A stretch of DNA of 60,000 nt from Takakia lepidozioides (GCA_030704615.1 CM060734.1:25484001-25544000); one strand, 5' to 3'; counted from the stretch's first letter, positions 1 through 11,639 are shown. The notes: a model not told the origin generated them from the letters alone. Program-made: numbers and translations.

Positions 1-189
1 TGTGCGGCTTCAAGCCTCCCACCGCTACATCCATGCAAAACTTTGGACCAAACAAAATTGAAAACAAAATAAAAAAGAAATGTTCTCTTCGCTCATTATT
101 GCAAAACTCTCTATGAAGACTGCATGTAATAGAACGCAAATCAAGTTTGAAGTGCAAAACAGGGAAGAAACTGTGGTTTTGGGTCCAAT
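1..189. other. Window start, no gene seen
   Basis: No gene or repeat was recognised. The opening codons are short and match no family known to me. Confidence 0.4.
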
Positions 190-640
190 TGAATTTTGTT
201 CACTCCCAAATTTGGCACGCACGTAACATATGTTGTCGTTACACATACAGTTCAAAAATAGAATGGAAAAAAAATCATGTGCATGCGAGACGCAGTTCAA
301 CAGGTCCTATAGTAATAGCAAATGAACCAGAATTCATTGAATGGGTCAATCGATGGTTGCCCATCCAAATCATTTTTGTTTGCTTTCAAACTTTGCCAGT
401 ACGTTTGGTACACCTTCTCACAAGTCCCGCACTAATATGAGATGAAACGAAATTCATTCGGTAGCTCAACAAATGGTTGCCCATCGAAATGATTTAGGTT
501 CGCTTTGAGACTTGGCCAGTATGTTGAATATACCATATAAAAGGTTCCGGAGTAATATGAGATAAAATGGAAAACCGTTCAATGGGCCAACGGATGGTTG
601 CCCATCCAAATGATTTTCGTTCGTCCTGAGGCATATGGTT
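190..640 (+). repeat. Diverged tandem repeat, about 120-bp unit
   Basis: The string ATGGTTGC recurs at 353, 473 and 594, each time preceded by an AATTCATT- or CCGTTCA-like stretch and followed by CCATC(C/G)AAATGATTT. The spacing is 120-121 bp. A fainter fourth copy lies near 190-300. The copies differ at many positions, so the array is old. No coding function is seen; the open frames here are incidental. Confidence 0.6.
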
Positions 641-840
641 GTCCGTCTTCTTTCTCATAGTAGTCACTCTTAAGGACGGGAGGTCTCCTGTGCCTCAATA
701 TATTGCGAATGTTTGTTCGTGCCTGCATTCTATTTATGGAAATGAGTTTTTGTTTTTCATATCCCGAGGCATACGGCTGTTCACCTTCTTTATCATATAC
801 TCTTCAGGACGGGGGATTGCTAGATCATGAGCGTCCAGGC

Positions 841-1122
841 GTGAGCATGTGAGCCTAGCTAAATAATTACCCTTTATTTTTTTCAACCGACCTCACATTT
901 ATCATCCAGAGGATCTCCCAAAGCCCGAAATGTCTCCCAAGTTGCGAAAGACGCGATCTTTGTGACAAGATGCAGCACGACGTGAGCATGTGAGCCCAGC
1001 CAAATAATTGTCCTTTACCTTTATTCATCCGACCTTACCTTTATTATCCAAAGGATCTCCCAAAGCCGGAAATGCCTCCCAAGTTGCGGAAGACTCGGTC
1101 TTTGTAGCAAAACACAGCACGC
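841..1122 (+). repeat. Tandem duplication, 141-bp unit
   Basis: GTGAGCATGTGAGCC starts at 841 and again at 982. Both copies run on through a shared GGATCTCCCAAAGCC and CTCCCAAGTTGCG stretch, giving two units of 141 bp with moderate divergence. The segment 1123-1686 that follows holds no gene that I recognise. Confidence 0.7.
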
Positions 1123-1686
1123 CGTGGGACGACGTAGCACGACTTGGTCTTTGTGGCACGACGCAGCAGTACAAATGGATGCCTTGAAGTTCTTCTTTAG
1201 GGCAATGTTGCAAGGCGCTCGTCGTCCTTGCATCACTTCTTTGAAGCAAACGTTGTTGCATAGGGGTGAGTTGAACCACCAGGAGCTGTACTGCAACTTT
1301 TGCTTGCGTTGTAGTATACAACAAGATGGTTCATCTCAGCGTTTGGTTGTTTTGTATGAAAAGTCCATGGAGGTTGCTGCGAACACATAGGAATGACACA
1401 TTTTTCTGTGTGTCCGCAGCAACCATCTCGATCTTTAATACCATTAAAGATTATGGTGGCATGCTGGCACCATGCTAGACCATGCTGGCACACATCTTTC
1501 AATGATCTTGACACACAGGAATCATGATTCATCGAAAGGAAATGAGTGCATTTAGAAAGCACTGTTTGACCACACTACGCTGCTAATGGCGGCACCAGCA
1601 TGCTCCGGAATGTGAAGGGGAAGTGCAATGATTGGTTCGTCAAACTCGGCCCGAGGGCAGCTACGTCATGAGCCCAGAGGCGTGAG

Positions 1687-1800
1687 CCTGTGAAGGAAAC
1701 GAGGTTATGACCATGTTACCAAAGTATACATATGGTGGGTATGCCTGTGAAGGAAACGAGGTTTTGACCATGTCACCAAAGTATACATATGGTGGGTATG
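1687..1800 (+). repeat. Tandem duplication, 57-bp unit
   Basis: Two adjacent 57-bp units, 1687-1743 and 1744-1800, share CCTGTGAAGGAAACGAGGTT and the ending ACATATGGTGGGTATGC. They differ at only a few bases, so the duplication is fairly recent. It abuts the large inverted repeat at 1826-2110. Confidence 0.8.
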
Positions 1801-1825
1801 CATGAAGTATTAACGGAGGTGACAA

Positions 1826-2110
1826 AGATGATGGTGGCCACCTGCACAGTGTCACTACATACGCTGGCATTGATTGTAGAGGTGTCACTGTCATTATAGA
1901 ATCCAAGCAAAGTCATGGTGGTGCACCGGGAATCTGTAAAGCTTTGTTGATGTTCGCCACCAGGCAATTTTCGAGATTCTTTCCGCACCACCAACGTTTT
2001 GCTTGGATTCTTTGATCGCAGTGACACCTCTACAATCAATGCCAACGTATGTTGTGAGACCTCCGCAACCAGTACTACCAATGAATCGTAGGGTATTGAG
2101 TGACACCTCG
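1826..2110. repeat. Long imperfect inverted repeat (foldback)
   Basis: The left arm, from about 1826 to 1950, reads outward to inward as the reverse complement of about 1965-2110. The clearest pairs are ATTGATTGTAGAGGTGTCACTG (left, about 1869) with CAGTGACACCTCTACAATCAAT (right, about 2018), and GAATCCAAGCAAA with TTTTGCTTGGATTC. The arms exceed 100 nt and the loop is very short near 1955. A transcript of either strand would form one long hairpin. No terminal repeat or transposase was seen. Confidence 0.7.
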
Positions 2111-2419
2111 ACATCCAATGGTACCAAGCAGTGCTGGCACTCCAATGTAGCCCATTGTATATTTGACGTGGACGAAGAGAAACTTCACGAACTTCGTGGC
2201 ATTTCATCTCTTCTTCACCAAGTCTTGAGCTATTGTAGTGGAAGACGTCAAACCATGGAGATCCTTTTGTGCGGTATGATTCTCAAATTCATTTGTAGTT
2301 GACAGTATGCAGCCGATCTACCCCAATATGTTTCCCTTTCGATACTTCCTTGGTTTCCACATCCCTGTTTAGGTTGTTTGCACCTGAATGATATACATTT
2401 TCACATGTTTGCACCAGTG

Positions 2420-2660
2420 TTGTGCGGGTATATTGTTTTAAACATAGCCTCCGGGTCTAGGTAAGAATTAATTTATTTTGTCTTACCATCTGGGTCCGGA
2501 TATACCATATTTTTCATAATTATATTTACCCTCCGGGTAAGGATATATGACTGCTAGTGGAATCTGAAGGGATAAATAAATGGTAAAAATCCTCATTTAT
2601 ACCCTATGGGTATAAATAATTACCGAGTATAATTAGGTATATTTATTTATATTGTTTATC
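2420..2660. repeat. AT-rich, CCGGGT-containing low-complexity tract
   Basis: The tract mixes TATATTTA/TAAATATA runs with repeated (C/T)CCGGGT and ATACCC(T/G) boxes that pair with one another in opposite orientations. It looks like a small decayed palindromic repeat. No gene evidence. Confidence 0.4.
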
Positions 2661-3942
2661 CAGTTATATATTCAAGATACCTATATCAGTGATATACTCA
2701 AGAATGCTTGCAATATTGATAAAATAATCCCTACATACCTACATAACACAGTTTTACGAGCTCCAAAAACTAAAATTTGTGTAGAGGACATGGGTGGAGC
2801 TAGCACAAGTTACTTTGGAAGTGCCACAAGAGACTTGGGGTTGGCGGAGCTTGAATACAGGGTGGGTGTACATAGAGTAGTGGGGCCCATCAAAACTCAA
2901 GTGATTGAGTGGATTGCCGTATGTTGCTCTCAGATTCGACAGCACAGTGCCGAAATAATTGGTTTCTGGAGGCTTAGTCCATTCGGCACCTCATATTTTA
3001 TACTCCAGGGTTCTAGTAGTTTAGGATTGAAATTTTTCGCCACCTACGATACAAGCTTGCCATATGAGGTCCACATCTGTAGAGGCTGCACTCGCCCTCT
3101 GCAATGATCAAGCAGTTCACGAGCACGAAATTGGCAAAAATAACAACTATGCGAAACTAACACATAAAGAACAAGTAGCCCCTATACCTGATGAAGGTGT
3201 TAACCTATAGGCGTGGCCTTTTCTCCATAACAGGTGCAAGAGTGGGTGGTGAGGCTTCACCTCAAATTTAAGGTCCTTGCCCATGGATAATTTCGCATGG
3301 CCAAACTTTGTACCAACCAGCCTGAGAAAAAATCGTGCATTGTTCAAACCCTAAACATGACGGTGTGAAGCTTGGGGAGATGGAGCGCGATTGCATGCTT
3401 GGGCATGGAGCTGCATCCACCATGCAAGAACGACACTTTCTTGTTAGTGATCCGTACAAATGTTCAATTTGTTTAATTTGTATGCCCAACCACATCACAT
3501 CTCCTTTTCATATTGTTGCCAAAGGATTTCTGGAGACTGGTGCTGATTCTAAAAGTTCTCATATCCACTTAAATCAGGACATATGTAAATAGAATACTTC
3601 ATCCATATTTATAGATGAAACATGAAAATGATGTAGTTCATCCGATCAAGTTGGTGCGTGTTTGACAGGTCAAAGATATATTGTTCAGTAGTGGTGCAAC
3701 TTTAGAGTTTCGTGTAGCACGAGACTTTCTAATAGAGGTGCCACCTGGATTAGTGTGTACAATTGGGGATCACTTTACAACCAATTACAATAAGGCAGGG
3801 CTTGCTTGAATTCCATGCGTTTGTTTTCTTTGTGTCGCTTTGTCAGATTGGACTCACGTATGTTAAGGGCGGGAGAATTATGGATGCTCGACGTGTGTTC
3901 AACATAATGTTTCGATGATGTTTGATTACATGGAATATAATT
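2661..3942. other. Spacer; only unsupported open frames
   Basis: The longest open stretch is 151 codons at 2652-3107 (+). It has no recognisable motif or neighbouring exon of a known family, so I do not call it a gene. Nothing else was recognised. Confidence 0.3.
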
Positions 3943-4045
3943 ATGGCTATTCCCAGGGGGAAGTGGCTATTCCCCTCCTAACTCTACAAGGAAAAAGGAG
4001 GGGGAAATGGCTATTTGAGGGCTATTCCCAGGGGAAATGGCTACT
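3943..4045. repeat. Palindromic GGCTATTCCC repeat cluster (family 1)
   Basis: The cluster alternates GGCTATTCCC(A)GGGG with GGGGAAATGGCTATT and includes CTCTACAAGG and GGAGGGGGAAATGGCTATT. The same string set recurs at 19543-19645, 25362-25570 and 41157-41310. Adjacent strings are reverse complements, so each cluster folds into short GC-rich stems. Confidence 0.75.
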
Positions 4046-4762
4046 ACCAACTAGCAACACAAGTAATAAGAACTAAGTTCACTACTTCTTATGAGGTTAT
4101 TATATGTAAGTTGGTTCTTTTGGCGACAGTCTTCTGTCTCCAAGCTAAGAAACGAATTGTGCTGCACAATGTGTGATATTGGAGATGGATCTTATATGGA
4201 TTGGTGAGCAGGGTGCTCTAAAGGCTGGTAAGCTTGCACAATGAAAAACATGCATGGGGCACATTTGGATATGTTTGTTCATATATGTATTTTGTTGGCC
4301 CCTTGATGAAAAGGTTCTACTATACTCATTTGAACTAACATCTACATTCAACAGATTGAACAACGTGATTGTAATTTAAATTGATGTTCTCAAGTGCATA
4401 ACATTGGTGTCGAATTTGATATACTAATTGCAAGATCTAGATTTGACCTTCGAACATGTATCACACCATGGCAACTCCTCGATCTCAGCATTGCCCCAAC
4501 TGGATTATCTCCCTCTCAGCACAAGGTCCTTTGACGGGAACAACCAATTCATACTGTACGAGATAACAAAACAACAATGTAGTGAGTAGACTACGCATGC
4601 ATACTTAGATAGAATGTATGATCATTGCATGGTCATATGCAACACACAAGGTCTAGCATTTCCAATAAATACTAGCACAACTAGCACGACTAACGCAATT
4701 CACATGCTTCAATACTTGAATCCATGCAGCAGACATGCATGTTCGAGTAACATTGTACCTGC

Positions 4763-5686
4763 TTAAGTCGACGAGTACCTGTTGGCTGGATAATCAAAAT
4801 TATTATGCCAATTTAGGAGTGAGAAACTTTTGACAAAACGATGACCCTTTGTAGCATAAATAGCTTCACCCAAAAACTTCCACATGCGATTCCCCTTCAA
4901 CCAGAATGACACTAAAGTCCAACTCTTCACAACCCTTTCCCGTACTGCTAACGAATGGGGCGGGCAAATAAAACCTTTCCGCTTGGTGTCTGCAAGACCC
5001 ACCCGCTCCTGCATGAAGTTAGCTCCAGGGTACACTAATATGTCTCTGCCACAAAAAGGAAACTTGTCGTGACTCACCCCACACATGCGTTGATCCCAGC
5101 TGAAATCCTTAAGATGCATGAGACCATGCACCTTGCATGATGCAGGTCTTACTTTAGAGAACAATGCAACTGTGTCTCCTTTTACGAATTCCCATAACCT
5201 AAAAGAGCTGGGCTCTATAGGTGGAAGGAAACTCTCAAGTATTGTTGTGGGATGTCTTGAAACTACATATTCAGGTATCCCCAATTCTGGCCAGCTCAAA
5301 AACTCTCCTTTCATAAGCTTGGCTTGAATAATTTCCAACGGAAGTTACGGTAGGGTCCGATCATCAAACAACCGTCGTAAGACCTTTGGAGAGGATGTGT
5401 TTGCAAGGCTAGAAAATGTTTCATCCATCGTCATTGCTTCTCCCTCAGAGCAATCCAATTTCTTTGTTGCTTCAGCTGTATTGTCTTCTTCACACATCAA
5501 TTCCCACATCAACTGGCCCCCCAAGCTTCCCTCTGTATCACGCGCAACCATCTCCTTCCCCAATTCCTGCTCATTTTCACTCATCTTTTTTTGCCGCAGC
5601 CTCTTCACTTCTAGCTCTCGTTGCAACTCTCTCTCCCTCTCAGCAGGTGCCTCCCGCTCGCTTTCCGGTTCTGCCTCCATCTTCAA
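4763..5686 (-). pseudogene. Orphan ORF split by one in-frame stop
   Basis: I do not recognise this gene. Two open blocks lie in the same frame: 113 codons (5686 to 5348) and, after a single TAA at 5345-5347, 191 more codons to 4763. The N-terminal block is rich in Glu and Arg and likely a charged helix or coiled coil. The C-terminal block is globular in composition, with six Cys and several Trp (for example SWDQRMCGVSHDKFPFC). There is no signal peptide or membrane segment. The lone stop suggests a recent nonsense mutation or a base-calling error. A possible donor (CAG|GTACTCG) near the end means another exon could follow. Confidence 0.4.
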
Positions 5687-5879
5687 GACGTCGTCGATTT
5701 CTCAACGTATCGAGCTACTTCCTCTCTCAGATTGTGCTCCTCAGCTTCCAATTCCCTCTCAAATCGAGCTTATTTTTTCTCTTCTACCTTCACCACAAGG
5801 TAATTGAGCCATAGGTGTGCACCAAGCACAACCACAACATAAGGAAAATCATTATACAGGTCATGAGTTCTCCACCGTA

Positions 5880-6105
5880 CAAATAGATATCACGCTTACA
5901 TATATAGATATATACCAGGCATAAATATTAGGCATACATAGATATCTAGATACATATCACGTATATATGTCATGGATATCTTCATAGATATCACGATATC
6001 TCCAAAGATATCATGTGATATCTTCATAGATATCTAGATAGATTTCAGGCAAACATATCATTCATAGATATCTAAGTAGATATCACGCATCTGTAAGTAT
6101 AGATC
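5880..6105. repeat. ATAGATATC-rich low-complexity array
   Basis: The tract is built from repeated, partly palindromic (AC)ATAGATATC, TAGATATCACG and GATATCTTCATAGATATC strings. It is an AT-rich microsatellite-like array, with no gene evidence. Confidence 0.6.
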
Positions 6106-6164
6106 AATGAGATTTCTGCATAATAATCATTACTATGTATTCATCATGACAAGAACACACTCTA

Positions 6165-6310
6165 AGAGTCCTTGTGGGACTCTTTTAACGGTAAGGTATC
6201 GCACATAAACAGTCCCCCAAGGACTCTTCGAACTGTTACGTGTTCAAAGAGTCTTTGGGGAACTGTTTATGTGCGATGTCGCGCAAAAAGATTCCTTTTT
6301 CTCTCCATGG
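6165..6310. repeat. Palindromic AAGAGTCC...GGACTCTT repeat (family 2)
   Basis: Stems of the form AAGAGTCCTTG(T)GGGACTCTT and AGTCCCCCAAGGACTCTT occur together with GTATCGCACATAAACAGT. The same composite is found at 19690-20000, where it is tandemly amplified. Confidence 0.75.
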
Positions 6311-6319
6311 ATGTAAGAG

Positions 6320-7425
6320 TTCCCCATGACTCTCTTCTTTTTCTGGGGCACAAGAGAATAGATTGAAATGGAATTGCTTTGGTGCATTTCCTATTCCTTA
6401 CATCTATCTGAAGCATTGCACATTATTCTACTTCTGGCAATATGCCTCGAGTGGTATTGCCCTTACAAGATCTTAATAGTTGGATTCATATCTTTATCTT
6501 CACGTGCTTGGCATTTTGTGGATTTTTAGTTGTGATTGAACCAAAAGTAACATGCACATATGCAAGAAGGTATGGATGGAGTCATCTTATCCAATCTAAT
6601 GATTCGAGGTATCCTCTTGATGAGTCAGATAACACTGGTTTACTCTAAGAAATTTGCAAACATTCAGAGAGGAGGAAATCAGCTCCCTTCAGCTGATTGA
6701 ACTTGGTTAAGTGTGCTGCATTTAACACCTCATGTTGGCCTAGCTCATGTCCAGACTATGCATCACTTGGGCGGGCCTAGGGAAATTGCAACTGCAAGTC
6801 CAGACAGGCACCTAGAAATGGCGTACAGGGAAAAGGAAGTTATTTCTGCATGGTGGATGAGTATCACCCATTTGCATCACCAACAACAGGCCCAGACTTT
6901 GGGTTTCTTTGAAACAATAATGAGGTACATCCAAGAAAGGGTCATACGCTTACCTTGACTAGATTATATTGACCAAGGATCTTTTCCTCCCAAGCACACA
7001 GAGCAGCTATGGCTTCTTCAAGACTAGCTGTATTACCACCTGGGCCTTTCCATGTGCTACCCCCATTTGCCCTGCATTAAAGAGTCCGAGCCTGTTGTAA
7101 GGTCGTAAATTCTGGTGATTTTTTGCAGCTATCTTTGATTGCATGTAGACTGCTCAGGTTGACGGTGAGATGAAAAGAAACATCCTCTACCCGAAAACAA
7201 AGGAAATAGGGAAAGTTTCTAGTTTGTGTAGAAAATGAGAAGTCAAAATGGGATCTTCTAAAAAGAGAAATATGAGAAAGTTTACCCGAAATATGACCAA
7301 ACAAGTTGGTATTTGTTAGAGAGTTGGGGTCGGTGAGAATGTCTTGATGATTTGCTTATGTCAAAGATGTAAGACGAACTGCACCACAAATGCAGCTGTC
7401 ACCAAGGTCTGTGCTCTTGAAAGTA
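6320..7425. other. Spacer upstream of the KUP remnant
   Basis: I searched for the N-terminal KUP exons (the GDIGTSPLY region and the first membrane helices) and did not find them. Short open frames at 6442-6648 and 6713-6958 (+) have no recognisable motif. Upstream exons may be absent or outside what I can detect. Confidence 0.3.
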
Positions 7426-8690
7426 AATTTGGTGGTCTCTGTCTTGCAGGGACTGAAGCCTTGTTTGCTGATTTAGGCAACTTCTCCGTTCAATCCATTC
7501 AGGTAATTGCCCTCAGTTACATCTCTGCTTGACACAAGTTGTGGAATGCCAATAGGAGGCTGGTCTTGCAATCAATTTGTATTCATGTTTCATATGTAAA
7601 CGGGGGTGGAACGGACTGACCCTATAACAAGCTGCAATTGGCAATTGACTCTCTTGCTTAGGCAAAACATAAGAGGAAGGTAAGATTAGGGAGCATGACT
7701 CGGCACAACAGACATGCCTAAAATCCAAGCTTCAGATTCAAGGCTGGTGGATTAAAACCCTAATGACAGCTTCCAATGGCCTAAGAGCCTGCAGGGAGTA
7801 TCCCCTCAAGCATGCACAATAGAAACACCCCAGAGGAAATCAGAGGCTTGACACGGTGTAAGGTCCTTTGACCACATTTTCTCCATTGACTTGAACATGA
7901 TGCATAGTCTATCTCTACAAGAGAGCCAACAAAAAGTGGGGGCATTTATGTGGGTGCAGATTGCATTTTCTGACTTAGTGTTCCCCTGCCACAAGGTAGC
8001 TTATCTTATCAGGCGGCATACCTTTTGAAACATCCTGATCAAGTGGGAAACACGTTTTACAGTTCACTTCCAGGCAAGCTATGCCCATTTACTGTCCCTT
8101 ACTACCTTCCTTTGTACTCGCTCGTGCATAATCCAGACTGAAGCCATGATTGGTTGGTTCAGGTATTCTACACTGCTTTTAGAGTGGCTGGTGGGGTCTA
8201 AACGTGTGATCATTACATGATTGATATTTTACTTCCGTTTCTCAATTCATTTCAACAATGCACACAGGTTGCACTTTCTACTTCGTTATCACATTCGAGC
8301 TATGTCTCTTTCTTGTGATATTTAAGCTTCCGACAGATGGCCGAATGGGTAGGGCACTGTGGGCACATAGTAGGTGGTTCTGGGTTCTGCATCTTTTCTC
8401 TTGGTGTGGTAACTGTGATGTTGTGTGGTTTACAGACAAGCTGTATTGGCCCGTGTTTGTGCTGGCAACAGTAGCAGCTTTGATTGCAAGTCAGGCCATC
8501 ATATCAGCCACATTCTCTATTGTCAAGCAGTCATCAGCCCTTGGTTGCTTTCCCCCAATGAAGATTGTGCACACATCACATCGGATCCAGGGGCAGACCT
8601 ACATTCCTGAAATCAACTGGATCCTTATGATATTATGTCTTCTCATCAACGTGGGTTCCAAAGACACCAAACAAATTGGGAATGCATATG
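7426..8690 (+). pseudogene. KUP/HAK/KT potassium transporter, partial, frameshifted
   Basis: The KUP/HAK/KT family moves K+ across plasma or vacuolar membranes, usually by H+ symport. Three coding blocks match its central membrane region. Block 1 (7450-7502, perhaps from 7426) encodes TEALFADLGNFSV, the family's GTEALFADLGHFS motif. Block 2 (7960-8073) encodes IAFSDLVFPC and then AAYLLKHPDQVGNTFY. Block 3 (8436-8690) encodes [39 protein letters not shown] and TKQIGNAYG. Blocks 2 and 3 join in phase through an intron beginning GC (8074-8075) and ending AG (8434-8435). Inside block 2 the frame slips by one base near 8001-8012, just before AAYL. The N-terminus and the half after NAYG were not found, so this is a fragment or pseudogene. 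Family assignment is firm; function is unlikely. Confidence 0.85.
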
Positions 8691-9000
8691 GTTTGTACTC
8701 TGGCTGTGTACCGTAAACTTGCAAGGGTGCAGGCATGTTGCTTAGAAGAGTAGGACTGGTAGCTGAGTTTCTTCATTGATATAAAGTTCTAGAACTGTGG
8801 GATTGAGTTGTAGACTTGCGATCACCTTTTAAACCTTCTTGGAAAACTCACTTCAAGTGTGTCACCTAACATCAAGCTTAAACCTTCTGACTGATTTTCA
8901 TTTACAAGGTCATCAATCAGAATGTGTTTTTGTTCCGAAAACGATGACATCATTTGCATGTTGAGTTTCTACTAGCATATTATTGACATAGTCAGGGTTG

Positions 9001-9151
9001 CTACTTGTAACACTGTAACGAGGGTGTGAGCTTTGAGGTGGCATCCAAGAGCCCCTCAAGCACTTTAACTACAATTCTCATGGCAGGCCTCAGGGATGGA
9101 TCCTCTTGGATGCACCAGCGAACAATATCACATATCTCCAGGTGGTGGGTG
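9001..9151 (-). pseudogene. Receptor-like kinase C-terminal exon
   Basis: Read on the minus strand, the exon starts after a CCAG acceptor (9152-9153) and encodes LEICDIVRWCIQEDPSLRPA, then MRIVVKVLEG, and stops with TAG at 9001-9003. This is kinase subdomain XI as found in plant receptor-like kinases (the WCIQEDPSLRPxM motif, whose Arg pairs with the subdomain VIII Glu). I did not find the other kinase subdomains (VAIK, HRD, DFG) upstream, so it is probably a fragment or the last exon of a gene whose other exons are lost. The DNA just upstream, and the first codons up to ATTGTTC, are shared with 38040-38160 (+). Confidence 0.7.
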
Positions 9152-9217
9152 CTGGTCGGCGACAAGAGAAACACGTGTCTTACTATCCTGACAACAACTG
9201 TTCCCCTGGACAGCTTG

Positions 9218-9544
9218 AAATACTTGTGCTGCTCCTCCTTCTAGCTGACCATCTATCCATGCAGGTTTATTGTAGCTTTCAATCCAGAGTGCCTCCTCAG
9301 TACGCTTATGCCTGAAATCTGGTCCTCTTGTATTGTTCCACACCCAAACACTCATTTTACGTACTGTCCTCACATCCCAAGAGCCAGAAGACTTCTTGTA
9401 ACCTCTCTCTCTTCGTCTGGAGGTATCTGATTCAAACAATTGTGCTGCTCCTACTTTCAGTTGACCATCGACCCATGTAGGTTTCTTGTAGCCTTCAATC
9501 GACAGTGCCTCTTCCGTGCCCTTCTGCCTTAAATCTAGTCCTCG
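9218..9544 (-). repeat. DGQLE-type repeated coding-like motif, two copies
   Basis: An open minus-strand frame (9808 to 9128, 226 codons) contains two related 37-residue units 216 bp apart: 9434-9544 (ALSIEGYKKPTWVDGQLKVG) and 9218-9328 (ALWIESYNKPAWIDGQLEGG). Each is preceded by RG(L/P)D(L/F)R. The same motif occurs on the plus strand near 37200-37300 and 37790-37900. I do not know a family with this motif. It could be a repeated protein module or a translated stretch of a transposable repeat. Confidence 0.55.
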
Positions 9545-9894
9545 GGATTGATCTGCACCACACTCCAGCCCCCCCTCACTCAGCTCTCCCTCCATCCACA
9601 GAATTGTCAGGATAGATTCCCCCCCCGCCCCACGTACTTGACAAGCCTGGTATCTCAGAGGCTCCATCACAGGGTACAAGACCATCCAATCATTTTTTAG
9701 TGCCAAGACTCCGCACATGAAAAGAACCTCTGAAAACAATGAGTAAGAAACCTGAACATAGAACCATGAAGTGAACTGGACCTGCTCCACTAGTCCTCTC
9801 ACTTGCAAGTGATGTCATGGCACGTGCAAATGTGGTTGCACTGCCAGTCACAGTGTTGCTAGGGACATGAGAAGAAATTAGCAGAAGACCTTAC

Positions 9895-11115
9895 CAGGTG
9901 CTCTATAATCAATGAAAGCATCTGGGGTGCTTGTGCCTCCCTTTACTCCAGCATGAATTTGAATTCCGGTGAGCACCGCATAATCAGCATTAGCAGGGTC
10001 AACAGTCTTAGAGATCGAATCTTCGAGATCACTGGTGATAACCTGCATAACCCAATTCAAATTATCAACTTCACTTGCATGTGACAATTTTCTCGAGGTG
10101 TGGCTCGAGAAAGGAATTTTCATCAACTTAGCACCAAAGGCAGATCAGGTTGTGTGTCCATACCTCAGCTGTCATCGTTGTCAGTTCAAAATTGGTTGGG
10201 CTGGCACCAGGACTCTGCAGTCACCAGCGCAAGTAAGGTACTCCAGTCAACGAACCACTCGAGTGACAGCAGACAAGATGGTTGCGGATGAAGCAGCCAA
10301 CTCAGTCACAATCATTTACTACTGCCATTTCCATTTCAGATTGTGAATTGGATTACAAATCAGAAAATTGCATGGACTTTCATTAAACCTGCAAATTAAC
10401 CTTCATCGACATTTAAATATGGCCGAAGGACGATAAAAGAATGAGACAATCTAATCAAGAGGGTCACAGCGATCACCATGCAGAACCTTGTACCTTTGAG
10501 AAAATCTTTCTTTTCAAGGTATCATACTCGATATTATCATCCCGAATGGAGCCATCCCGTGTGACTCCAAAGTGAAATTGCCTGAATGGCTCCACATGCT
10601 TTTGAGACGTCCTTTTGCCCTTCTCTGGGCACACAACACCTCTGCACCTGAACGTCGGGAACAGACATTCTTTTGAGCCAGTAAAAACTGCAATTTTGAT
10701 TTATGTGAAGGGACCACTACCGGGTTAATTGAAGTAACAAGAACAACACAAACTGACACAAATGCACATATCCTTCTCATCCACAGTGGTGTCCGTTCAT
10801 GCGAAAAATACATCTGCAAACAGCACATTACAGTGAGGTCAGAGCCCCTTACATTGGCAGTGGGAAGGGCTTGATGCAAGGATTTTGCTTTCAAGTGGGA
10901 CAGATTATATACAATTGCGATTACTTGGCATCCCAATCACTGTACTAGCAATGTATAATATACAATTAGTACCAGCTGTACCTTGTGAAACCCAGCTCCT
11001 TGAGCGCGTCATATGCGGCGCTGAAGAAATTGCTGTCAACAAAGGCTAACGAGAAATACTTTGAGATCGTCTTCAAGGCCTCGGGAGAAGCCTGACAAGG
11101 ATCCACTTGGGCCAT
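9895..11115 (-). CDS. Unrecognised spliced gene, four in-phase exons
   Basis: I do not recognise the protein. Four exons join with consistent phases and GT-AG borders: 10982-11115 (ATG at 11115), 10494-10641, 10164-10214 and 9895-10042. Together they encode 160 residues without a stop. Readable pieces are MAQVDPCQASPEALKTISKY, RQFHFGVTRDGSIRDDNIEY, NFELTTMTAEVITSDLEDSI and DYAVLTGIQIHAGVKGG. There is no signal peptide or membrane segment. A possible next stretch at about 9760-9865 (TVTGSATTFARAMTSLASER) is open but joins one base out of phase. Four phase-matched exons argue for a real gene; its 3' end and function are unknown. It could be the N-terminal part of the kinase-tail gene downstream, but nothing proves that. 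Confidence 0.5.
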
Positions 11116-11639
11116 TGTAACTCTTGGCTAGCTGCACTTCCAACCAGATTCAATAGTTTAAACAGGGAATTCCTGAAGAGATAGAGACAAACAATATGAA
11201 TAGCTGCTCCTCTGCCTCAATCTGAATAGCACAGAACAATGCAACGCAATGCATCCTAGCTTTGGGTTCTGTCTACATACTTCTGCAACCTCTGGCAGAT
11301 CCAGCTGGAAATAGTTTCAACGGAATAGTCAGGGTTTGTGCTATCTCATAGGGGATTGCAATCTCTTCCACTTTTATGAAGGGATCACTTGTGATGACAG
11401 CCCGTGCAGCATACTTACCACTTCCACCCAGAATGTTGTGGATAAGGGAGGTAGCAGAAAAACCTTGACCGGCTCGACTGATATGAGTATCATGTGTTCA
11501 CAAGATGGTCGCCAGACAAATAGGAAACGAGTGCAAGGGAAAACTGGAGAGGCCTTGATGTAACCAAGGAGTCGACACTATCAGTCGATACTAAAAGGGG
11601 GAAAGGGAACGGGAAAAGCATGCTTCGGAAAGGCAGCAA

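Noticed and set aside
5397-5814. Two overlapping plus-strand ORFs of about 130 codons
   Set aside because: They are antisense shadows of the low-complexity Glu/Arg-rich minus-strand frame at 5345-5686.
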